Source of the DNA: Lachnospiraceae bacterium
GTDB lineage: Bacteria > Bacillota > Clostridia > Lachnospirales > Lachnospiraceae
Assembly (NCBI GenBank): GCA_900766815.1
Contig: CAAFWV010000066.1
Coordinates: 1 to 10,610, forward strand
Length of the DNA: 10,610 bases
Direction: 5' to 3'
The notes under the pieces: model-generated
Database searches by the model: none
Seen by the model: only the letters and a program-made list of their open reading frames with translations
What the model was told of the DNA's origin: nothing
In this document: positions 5,275 through 10,610 of the stretch, piece after piece
Layout of the letters: every line of letters starts with the position of its first letter
How positions within the stretch are numbered: position 1 is the first letter of the stretch
Position numbers and translations under genes: made by a program

Positions 5275-6368
5275 AAGGGAATGTTTATACCAAAGATTGT
5301 TGTTTTGAACCGGGAATAATCTCGATTGAAGACGATACGATAGTTGATGTTCAGCTCTGCGATAAACAAAAGTTATCCGGGGCCGAGGCAGAGAAATACT
5401 ACATCCCCGGACTTGTGGATGTTCACTTCCACGGTGCTGCAGGATATGATTTCTCTGACGGAACTAAAGAAGCCTACCGTGCGATCGAAGCATACGAGAA
5501 CGCCCACGGCATTACCACCATCTGCCCCGCAACAATGACACTGCCGGAAGACGAACTTTGTAATATTGTCAAAACCGCTTACGACTGCAAGCTTGCTTCG
5601 CTGCGGGGTATCCACCTTGAGGGCCCGTTTATCTCCAAAGAGAAGAAGGGTGCCCAGAAGGAGGACCATATTATTGCAGCAGATGCTGCGCTTATAGAAA
5701 AGCTTGATGAATTATCAGGAGGGCTGGTTAAGCTTGTATCTATTGCTCCTGAAACAGAGGGTGCAATAGACTGCATAAAACGCCTGAGCTCCAGGTATCA
5801 TTTTTCGATTGCCCATACTACGGCAGACTACGAAGTTGCCTGCAAGGCAATAGAAGCCGGAGCAGACCACGTCACACATCTGTATAACGCCATGCCTGTG
5901 TCCACGCACAGAGCGCCCTCCGTACTTGGAGCGGCAGCAGATCATGACTCTGTATATGTGGAGCTGATATGTGACGGAATACATGTTCATCCGTCAGTTG
6001 TCCGCAATACCTTCAGGATATTCACAGATGACAGAGTGGTACTAATAAGCGACAGCATGCGTGCGACGGGAATGCCTGACGGTGAGTATACCCTGGGCGG
6101 CCAGGATGTAATTGTAAAGGGAGCACTTGCAACCCTTCGAGACGGAACAATAGCAGGCAGTGCCACCAATCTCTACGACTGTATGATGACTGCCGTTGCC
6201 ATGGGCATCCCCCCGGAATCAGCAATTAAGGCTGCAACCATCAATCCCGCCAAGAGCATCGGCATCGACAATATAGTCGGCTCCATCGAGCCCGGCAAGC
6301 GCGCCGACATCCTGTGTCTTGACCCGGCAGGTATGAAGCGCGTAATCTTTGGCGGGCAGGAACTCTAA
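5262..6368 (+). CDS. nagA: N-acetylglucosamine-6-phosphate deacetylase
   Basis: A 368-residue cytoplasmic amidohydrolase of normal length. It removes acetate from GlcNAc-6-phosphate to give GlcN-6-phosphate. Visible motifs are HxH at His55/His57 (DVHFHGA), the metal ligand Glu120 in GIHLEGPF, His185 (AHTTADYE), His206 (HLYNAM), the substrate loop CDGIHVHP (237-244), catalytic Asp264 in LISDSMRATGMPDG, and the C-terminal NPAKSIGI...GSIEPGKRADI signature. All expected catalytic residues are present. ATG 5262 has GGAGA (5251-5255) 6 bases upstream, inside the nagB remnant. The product normally goes to NagB, whose gene is reduced to a fragment here, so a second nagB elsewhere in the genome is expected. 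Confidence 0.95.
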   Translation: MLTLKGNVYTKDCCFEPGIISIEDDTIVDVQLCDKQKLSGAEAEKYYIPGLVDVHFHGAAGYDFSDGTKEAYRAIEAYENAHGITTICPATMTLPEDELCNIVKTAYDCKLASLRGIHLEGPFISKEKKGAQKEDHIIAADAALIEKLDELSGGLVKLVSIAPETEGAIDCIKRLSSRYHFSIAHTTADYEVACKAIEAGADHVTHLYNAMPVSTHRAPSVLGAAADHDSVYVELICDGIHVHPSVVRNTFRIFTDDRVVLISDSMRATGMPDGEYTLGGQDVIVKGALATLRDGTIAGSATNLYDCMMTAVAMGIPPESAIKAATINPAKSIGIDNIVGSIEPGKRADILCLDPAGMKRVIFGGQEL

Positions 6369-6373
6369 TGATC

Positions 6374-6394
6374 GCGCCAATCAATAATTGGCGC
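6374..6394 (+). terminator. Hairpin just after nagA
   Basis: GCGCCAAT (6374-6381) pairs perfectly with ATTGGCGC (6387-6394) around a CAATA loop, starting 5 bases after the nagA stop. There is no T tract after it, so it is either a weak or factor-assisted terminator or an mRNA 3'-end stabiliser. Confidence 0.5.
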
Positions 6395-6463
6395 CAGGCA
6401 CCCGGCGACATCCATGCAATTACCTCCCGGGCATGCTCTCGCCATGAATAATATTATGGAATG

Positions 6464-6506
6464 ACATACATCGGGATTGCCCAAGAAGCCCCGTTCCGAT
6501 GTATGT
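6464..6506. repeat. TACATCGG hairpin repeat, isolated copy
   Basis: ACATACATCGG (6464-6474) pairs perfectly over 11 bases with CCGATGTATGT (6496-6506). The arms match those of the four hairpins at 10384-10599 while the loop is unrelated. It lies between nagA and the next operon's promoter. No T tract follows on the plus strand, so it is listed as a repeat, although it could help separate the two transcripts. Confidence 0.75.
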
Positions 6507-6539
6507 ATAACAATTCATAAAAAATCTTAAAATTTCCCC

Positions 6540-6568
6540 TTGACAACCGATTGCGCAAAGGTTAATAT
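6540..6568 (+). promoter_or_regulatory. Sigma-A promoter of the three-gene operon
   Basis: A perfect TTGACA (6540-6545), exactly 17 bases, then TAATAT (6563-6568). This is the best promoter in the window. Transcription would start near 6575, giving a leader of about 165 bases before ATG 6740. The spacer contains one copy of the LacI-like operator. Confidence 0.85.
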
Positions 6569-6592
6569 CAGCTTAGGACAACCGATTGCGCA
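6542..6592. promoter_or_regulatory. Pair of identical LacI-family-like operators
   Basis: The 16-mer GACAACCGATTGCGCA occurs exactly twice, at 6542-6557 and 6577-6592 (35 bases apart). Each contains the imperfect palindrome CAACCGATTG (6544-6553 and 6579-6588) with central CG, fitting the CAAnCGnTTG core bound by LacI-family repressors. The first copy fills the -35/-10 spacer and the second covers the start site and early transcript, the layout expected for repression by steric block. No LacI-family gene is in the window, so the repressor must be elsewhere. The ligand is presumably a sugar or sugar phosphate of the pathway; that is inference. Confidence 0.72.
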
Positions 6593-6613
6593 GACTGTTT
6601 ATTAAGATATGGC

Positions 6614-6673
6614 CTGCAGAGATTTCGCTGCTTCAGACGATTTCATTGCTGCAGAGGATTTCACAGCTGCAGA
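6614..6673 (+). repeat. Degenerate tandem repeat in the operon leader
   Basis: Four imperfect units begin with CTGC at 6614, 6628, 6649 and 6667 and follow the pattern CTGC-(TT)-CAGA-x-GATTTC, with lengths of 14, 21 and 18 bases and a truncated last unit. Three contain the palindrome CTGCAG. Unequal unit length argues against simple slippage of a fixed unit. It sits in the untranslated leader 66-126 bases before the first gene. Function unknown. Confidence 0.5.
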
Positions 6674-6739
6674 CCAACGTTTTGTGAATAAGTCAGTCTT
6701 CGCGATTTTAAGGGAATAAGACAAAATTAGGAGGACAAC

Positions 6740-8581
6740 ATGAACCAGACATTTGCCGTTAACATCATTCATCGTCCTGAGATGGTGCCTGAGTATGCTG
6801 AGAAGGTGACCGGACAGGGCAAGGCTGAGGATATCGGACGCAAGGCTCTGCTGACAGAGTCGCTCGACATCTTCAAGTTCCAGCAGGAGACTGCGCACAA
6901 GAATGGTCTTAAGACAACAATCCAGATGACATACGCGTCATTATTCAACGAGGAGGCGGTTAGCATCGCCAAGGCGGACCACGAGAAGTACGGTGATGAG
7001 ATTGCGCTTTCACTTCTCGGACTTCCCTGCAAGGAGTTCAGGGAGAAATACAACACCAAGGACTTCTGTATTTGGATGTTCTCGATGGAAGATAAGAAGA
7101 GAATCGTTGACGATGTTTTCGGCAAGTTCCACGAGATTTTCGGTTTCTATCCGGAATCAACCGGTTCATATTACATGGACGCTGACCTCACCAACTATAT
7201 CAAGGAGAAGTACCCTTCTGTAAAGTGTGCCGTGGCGACCTGTTGGGAGGAAGGCCCCAAGGCATACCACACCTGCAACAATTCCTGGTATACACTCTTC
7301 GATGGCGGCCCATGGAATCCATGGATACCTTCTAAGCAGAATACCCATGCTCCGGCTGCCAACGAAGCAGAGGACAGCGGAATTGTAGCCATTCCTCATC
7401 TTAGCCGTGACCTTCTGGCATGCTACGACGGTAATGGTTCGAACTTCGGTACTCATCCTCAGAACGTACTTCGTGGTATGATCTACGATACTGAGACCTG
7501 GGAGTATCCTTACCTCTATAATCTGATTGATCAGTACAGGCATCTTGAGAAATACAATAATGGCTACTCATACAACATGATGTTCGTCGGACCCGGCTGG
7601 CTCAATAAGATGGGTCGTTGGGAGGCTCCCTACGAGCTGCTCAAGAAGTCGTATGAGGACGGAATGGCTTACTACGGCGAGCTCAAGAAGGAAGGCAAGC
7701 TTGTGGACATGACCATGGCAGAGTTTGCTGACTTCTATAGAGCCAACAAGACCTACGAGGAGCCTGAATGTGCACTTTGGAAGGACATCCTCTATGGTTC
7801 CGACAAGCAGATCTTCTGGTACTGTGACCCTTACATGCGTGCTCAGGTTAACATGGACCAGGGCGGTGCAATTGTTGATCTTCGTCCCTATGCTGCCAAG
7901 CTTAAGTGGGAGGTAGGTATCGGAACACCTCATGTACAGGATGCTTCATATCCCTTCCTTATCCAGGAGAAGTACAGGGCAGGATATTTCACACACTACG
8001 CCGGCGAGGGTACGGTTCGTTCAGCCAAGGTTTGCTACAACGGCGAGGAGGTTGACCTTTGCCTCTGCCGTACACACGCCCGTTTCGAGCAGGACGGCAA
8101 GGACAGAAAGCTCATCCTTGACCCGGTTGACATTGAGTTCTACGACCTGACAGTGACTCTTCAGACAATTATCACCTTCACCGAGGGCAGCTCCGACATC
8201 AAGATTGAGAGAAACATCCTCAAGATGAGCAACCCCGATGCCAAGGTTACCGTCAACGAATATATGGTTGCATGCTACGGTACCACAGAGTATCCCGAGG
8301 ACATGACAGGTATTACTCTTGAAGTATCAGGTGCAGGCAAAAGTGCGAGCATTGACTATGCTTACAAGTGTAGAGAAGAGGCCATCGAAGGCGGTAAGCT
8401 TGCGACAGCAGTTATCCCTGCTATCGAGACAAAGGTTTCACTTGGAACAGATGCTGATGATGCTAAGGCATATATCAGAGAAGGATATGCATTCTCACCT
8501 ATGTTTACACTTGGTGTTGAGAAGGAAGTTAGTGAGAAGGAGGTTGTGACAACATGGCTCAGTCTAGCAAAGGCAAATTAA
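6740..8581 (+). CDS. Uncharacterised carbohydrate-active-like protein (possible GH57/NodB-type barrel), family not assigned
   Basis: A 613-residue protein without signal peptide or membrane segments, so cytoplasmic. The N-terminal half (about 1-330) alternates strands and helices like a distorted beta/alpha barrel and has acid- and aromatic-rich motifs of the kind seen in GH57/GH38 and NodB deacetylase folds. Examples are FAVNIIHRPEM (5-15), FYPESTGSYYMDAD (136-149, with Glu139, Asp147, Asp149), CWEEG (168-172), the Trp-rich FDGGPWNPWIPSKQNTHAPA ending near 206, and GPGWLNKMGRW further on. The C-terminal half is mostly beta, consistent with a sandwich domain. I cannot match it to a named family; it lacks the start and motifs of GH112 lacto-N-biose phosphorylase, the obvious candidate beside galT. 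ATG 6740 has AGGAGG (6729-6734) 5 bases upstream. Its end overlaps the zinc-ribbon gene by 28 bases. Context suggests action on a galactose-containing sugar. Enzyme status is likely; the reaction is unknown. Confidence 0.72.
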   Translation: MNQTFAVNIIHRPEMVPEYAEKVTGQGKAEDIGRKALLTESLDIFKFQQETAHKNGLKTTIQMTYASLFNEEAVSIAKADHEKYGDEIALSLLGLPCKEFREKYNTKDFCIWMFSMEDKKRIVDDVFGKFHEIFGFYPESTGSYYMDADLTNYIKEKYPSVKCAVATCWEEGPKAYHTCNNSWYTLFDGGPWNPWIPSKQNTHAPAANEAEDSGIVAIPHLSRDLLACYDGNGSNFGTHPQNVLRGMIYDTETWEYPYLYNLIDQYRHLEKYNNGYSYNMMFVGPGWLNKMGRWEAPYELLKKSYEDGMAYYGELKKEGKLVDMTMAEFADFYRANKTYEEPECALWKDILYGSDKQIFWYCDPYMRAQVNMDQGGAIVDLRPYAAKLKWEVGIGTPHVQDASYPFLIQEKYRAGYFTHYAGEGTVRSAKVCYNGEEVDLCLCRTHARFEQDGKDRKLILDPVDIEFYDLTVTLQTIITFTEGSSDIKIERNILKMSNPDAKVTVNEYMVACYGTTEYPEDMTGITLEVSGAGKSASIDYAYKCREEAIEGGKLATAVIPAIETKVSLGTDADDAKAYIREGYAFSPMFTLGVEKEVSEKEVVTTWLSLAKAN

Positions 8582-8766
8582 ATTACAGATGTCCGATGTG
8601 TTTCTTCAGAGACCTGGATATCGACATGTTCTATGATAAAGATAAGAAGGAATATTACTGTCTCAGATGTCAGTATGTAGGTTCAGAGGAGGACGTTCTT
8701 GCCAAGAACGAGCTTATCAGAATCAAGTACGGCAGAATGATGGACAGAATTACTGATTTTGACTAA
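8554..8766 (+). CDS. Small zinc-ribbon protein
   Basis: A 70-residue soluble protein with two CxxC knuckles, Cys13/Cys16 (RCPMC) and Cys36/Cys39 (CLRC), 19 residues apart, which should bind one zinc. The middle is acidic/aromatic (DLDIDMFYDKDKKEYY), and a helical C-terminal tail (NELIRIKYGRMMDRITDFD) follows. I do not recognise a named family. It starts inside the end of the preceding enzyme gene, 28 bases overlapping in another frame, with AAGGAGG (8537-8543) 10 bases before its ATG, and ends 19 bases before galT. Such coupling suggests matched expression with the 613-residue protein, perhaps as a partner or regulator. That role is inference. Confidence 0.82.
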   Translation: MAQSSKGKLNYRCPMCFFRDLDIDMFYDKDKKEYYCLRCQYVGSEEDVLAKNELIRIKYGRMMDRITDFD

Positions 8767-8785
8767 ATAACAGAGGATATGGGAT

Positions 8786-10276
8786 ATGAATGAATTATGC
8801 AGATTGATTGGCGAGCTGGCTGAGTACGGCGTAAGAACCGGACTCATTCCCGAGAGCGAGAGGAATTATGCGATTAATCTTCTCCTTGATATCTTTCATG
8901 AGGATGCTTATGAGGCGAACGAGCCTAAGGGTGAGGAACTTGAGGATATCCTTAAGGGACTGCTTAATATAGCCGTTGATAAAGGACTTATTGAAGATTC
9001 GATTGTAAACCGCGACCTGTTTGATACCAGACTGATGAATGCCATCACTCCGCGACCCGGCGAAGTGATACGCAAATATCAGGAAAAATTCGCACGTTCT
9101 CCCAAGGATGCTACCGACTGGTTCTATAAATTCTGCGGTGACTCGGATTATATAAGAAGATATCGTGCCAAGAAGGATGTTAAGTGGACTGTTGATACCG
9201 ATTTCGGTGAACTGGACATTACCATCAATCTGGCTAAGCCTGAAAAAGATCCCAAGGCGATCGCTGCAGCTGCCAAGATGGCACAGAGTTCATATCCCAA
9301 ATGCCAGCTTTGCGTGGAGAATATGGGCTATGCCGGAAGACTGAATCATCCTGCAAGACAGACTCTTCGCATTATGCCTATAACCATCAACGGTTCCGAG
9401 TGGGGATTCCAGTATTCTCCCTATGGATATTACAATGAGCATTGTATCCTGCTAAATGGTGAGCATGTGCCGATGGCAATCAATGAGGATTGCTTCAAAA
9501 AGATGTTTGACTTTATCAGTCAATATCCTCATTACATGATTGGCTCCAATGCGGACCTTCCTATTGTCGGTGGTTCGATTCTGTCACATGATCATTATCA
9601 GGGAGGCAATTACGAGTTTGCCATGGCTAAGGCACCAATCGAAAAAGACTTTAAATTCAAGGGTTTTGAGGATGTTGAGGCAGGAATCGTGAAGTGGCCG
9701 ATGTCAGTAATAAGGCTTAGATGTGCAGACCATAAGAGGCTGACACAACTGTCAGCTAAGGTTCTTGCTGCATGGAGAGCATATACAGATGAGACAGCCT
9801 TCGTATTTGCTGAGACAGACGGAGTACCTCATAACACCATTACTCCGATTGCCCGCAAGAAGGGTGACAGTTTCGAGATTGACCTGGTACTCAGAAACAA
9901 TATTACAACTGATGAGCACCCCATGGGTGTATATCATCCGCACAAGCAGTATCATCACATTAAAAAAGAGAATATCGGACTCATAGAGGTTATGGGTCTG
10001 GCGATTCTCCCATCTCGTCTGGTAAGCGAGCTTGAGGCAGTTAAGAATGCAATTCTAAATAACGACGACCTTCGCGCAAGCGAGCTTACTGCATCTCATG
10101 CAGACTGGGTGGAAGAGTTCCTGCCGAACCATCCTGTATTTAATGCCGATAATGCGATGGACATCATCAAAGAGGAGACAGGCAAGGTATTCCTGCACGT
10201 ACTTGAGGATGCCGGAGTATACAAGTGTACACCGGAGGGCCGCGAAGCTTTCATGCGCTTCCTCGAGTCTGTGTAG
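8786..10276 (+). CDS. galT: UDP-glucose--hexose-1-phosphate uridylyltransferase, class II
   Basis: A 496-residue enzyme of the Firmicutes-type (class II) GalT family, longer than the roughly 350-residue class I enzyme of E. coli. It exchanges UMP between UDP-glucose and galactose-1-phosphate in the Leloir pathway. The active-site His-x-His is seen as SHDHYQGG with His268-Asp269-His270, His270 being the expected nucleophile by position. Other family segments are NMGYAGRLNHPARQTLRIMP (179-198), YNEHCILLNGEHVPM and GSNADLPIVGGS. AGAGGA (8772-8777) lies 8 bases before ATG 8786. It is the last gene of the operon and is followed by a hairpin with a T tract. No galK or galE is in the window. In gut anaerobes this enzyme can also serve N-acetylhexosamine-1-phosphates in host-glycan pathways, a possibility given nagA nearby. 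Confidence 0.95.
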   Translation: MNELCRLIGELAEYGVRTGLIPESERNYAINLLLDIFHEDAYEANEPKGEELEDILKGLLNIAVDKGLIEDSIVNRDLFDTRLMNAITPRPGEVIRKYQEKFARSPKDATDWFYKFCGDSDYIRRYRAKKDVKWTVDTDFGELDITINLAKPEKDPKAIAAAAKMAQSSYPKCQLCVENMGYAGRLNHPARQTLRIMPITINGSEWGFQYSPYGYYNEHCILLNGEHVPMAINEDCFKKMFDFISQYPHYMIGSNADLPIVGGSILSHDHYQGGNYEFAMAKAPIEKDFKFKGFEDVEAGIVKWPMSVIRLRCADHKRLTQLSAKVLAAWRAYTDETAFVFAETDGVPHNTITPIARKKGDSFEIDLVLRNNITTDEHPMGVYHPHKQYHHIKKENIGLIEVMGLAILPSRLVSELEAVKNAILNNDDLRASELTASHADWVEEFLPNHPVFNADNAMDIIKEETGKVFLHVLEDAGVYKCTPEGREAFMRFLESV

Positions 10277-10302
10277 AGTCCCCGGAAAACTGTTGATTCG
10301 GT

Positions 10303-10332
10303 TATGACTTGCGCGGAGATTCACTTGGAGTT
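10303..10332 (+). repeat. 30-base dispersed repeat, copy 2
   Basis: Matches 835-864 at 28 of 30 positions in the same orientation. It lies 27 bases after the galT stop and 51 bases before the first hairpin of the array. Here the hexamer TTCACT (10320-10325) has no TATAAT-like box 17 bases downstream, so it is not an obvious promoter. Unknown element. Confidence 0.75.
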
Positions 10333-10383
10333 TGGACTAAGTGGCATCGCGGGTTGCTTAATTTGATATGTTTGAAGGAGATG

Positions 10384-10432
10384 ATACATCGGAATTGCCA
10401 TTAATTGCAGGGTTCCGATGTATTCTTTTTTT
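10384..10432 (+). terminator. Probable terminator of the galT operon
   Basis: ATACATCGGAA (10384-10394) pairs perfectly over 11 bases with TTCCGATGTAT (10413-10423), followed by TC and seven Ts (10426-10432). This is a good intrinsic terminator shape, and the arms are the same as those of the repeat family downstream. Only this copy has a clear T tract. Confidence 0.7.
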
Positions 10433-10599
10433 GGATACATCGGAATCTGATATTTTTGTCGAATCCCGATGTATCTGGAATATATGATTTCTGGAACATA
10501 CATCGGAAATGCCCGATTAAGGGCCTTTCCGATGTATTATTAAACTAGTTTCAGTTGGCGATACATCGGGATTGAGATTTCAATGCCCATCCCGATGTA
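10384..10599. repeat. Array of four TACATCGG/CCGATGTA hairpins
   Basis: Four successive inverted repeats share arms but not loops: 10384-10394/10413-10423; 10434-10443/10466-10475; 10498-10509/10526-10537, with an extra inner GCCC/GGGC stem at 10511-10514/10521-10524; and 10562-10572/10589-10599. Starts are 50, 64 and 64 bases apart. Arms vary together: copies 1 and 3 have GGAA/TTCC while copy 4 has GGGAT/ATCCC, so pairing is kept when bases change. It resembles REP/BIME-type intergenic palindromes. The array occupies the gene-free end of the window and may continue beyond it. Confidence 0.8.
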
Positions 10600-10610
10600 C
10601 GGAGACCCAA

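Noticed and set aside
6602..6898. A 98-codon minus-strand frame covering the leader repeats, with a repetitive Ala/Lys/Ser end.
   Set aside because: It overlaps the well-supported start of the enzyme gene in antisense. The repetitive protein end just mirrors the tandem DNA repeat.
7166..7543. A 125-codon minus-strand open frame inside the 613-residue enzyme gene.
   Set aside because: It is antisense to a frame with a strong ribosome binding site and promoter, and shows no recognisable protein features.
6740..8581. GH112 galacto-N-biose/lacto-N-biose phosphorylase, expected from the galT and nagA neighbours.
   Set aside because: The protein is shorter than GH112 enzymes (about 700-750 residues) and lacks their N-terminal signature as I know it, so the name would be a guess from context.
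10321..10503. A 60-codon minus-strand frame at the right end.
   Set aside because: It runs through the hairpin array; its repeated residues simply reflect the palindromes, and no ribosome binding site is seen.
10384..10599. CRISPR array.
   Set aside because: The repeats are palindromes of about 10-12 bases with unequal spacing and variable arms, not uniform 24-37-base direct repeats with spacers, and no cas gene is visible.

Overview
The window reads as chromosomal DNA of an anaerobic, low-to-medium GC Firmicute, most likely a Lachnospiraceae member of the Butyrivibrio/Roseburia type. This rests on gene content recalled from families, not on a search: a LytTR-PAS regulator, a clostridial-type ProX deacylase, a class II (Firmicutes-type) GalT, a WYL regulator, and strong AGGAGG-type ribosome binding sites. 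The left 700 bases are visibly AT-richer than the sugar genes on the right and look like accessory DNA.

Layout. Bases 1-158 hold the C-terminal end of a RelE/ParE-like toxin cut by the window edge, followed by a small HD-domain protein (200-688). A WYL-domain regulator with its own TATAAT box follows (919-1911). Bases 1912-2266 are a gene graveyard: the first codons of a macro-domain gene, still carrying a perfect ribosome binding site, run almost directly into the last codons of a TraX-family gene. Next come a four-helix PsiE-like membrane protein with a good promoter (2267-2689), a two-domain bacteriohemerythrin with a hairpin in its leader (2830-3615), and ProX (3659-4204). A LytTR-PAS regulator on the minus strand (4220-4927) converges on ProX with only 15 bases between the stop codons.

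The right half is sugar metabolism. A 43-codon remnant of nagB (C terminus only) overlaps the start of an intact nagA (5262-6368). Then comes a 371-base gap containing two hairpins, a near-consensus sigma-A promoter with two identical LacI-family-like operators, and a leader with degenerate tandem repeats. This promoter drives a tight three-gene operon: a 613-residue enzyme-like protein with features reminiscent of the GH57/NodB fold that I cannot assign to a named family, a 70-residue four-cysteine zinc-ribbon protein that overlaps it, and galT (8786-10276). The combination points to cytoplasmic breakdown of a glycan containing galactose and N-acetylglucosamine, but the substrate is not shown by the sequence.

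Bases 10277-10610 carry no gene. They hold one copy of a 30-base repeat, whose other copy lies in front of the WYL gene, and four successive hairpins of a TACATCGG/CCGATGTA repeat family. The first hairpin has a T tract and probably terminates the galT operon. A fifth copy sits after nagA.

The points most worth following are the unassigned enzyme plus zinc ribbon plus galT operon with its double operator, the hairpin repeat family, the nagB and macro/TraX scars, and a His-to-Gln change at the same predicted iron ligand in both hemerythrin domains.
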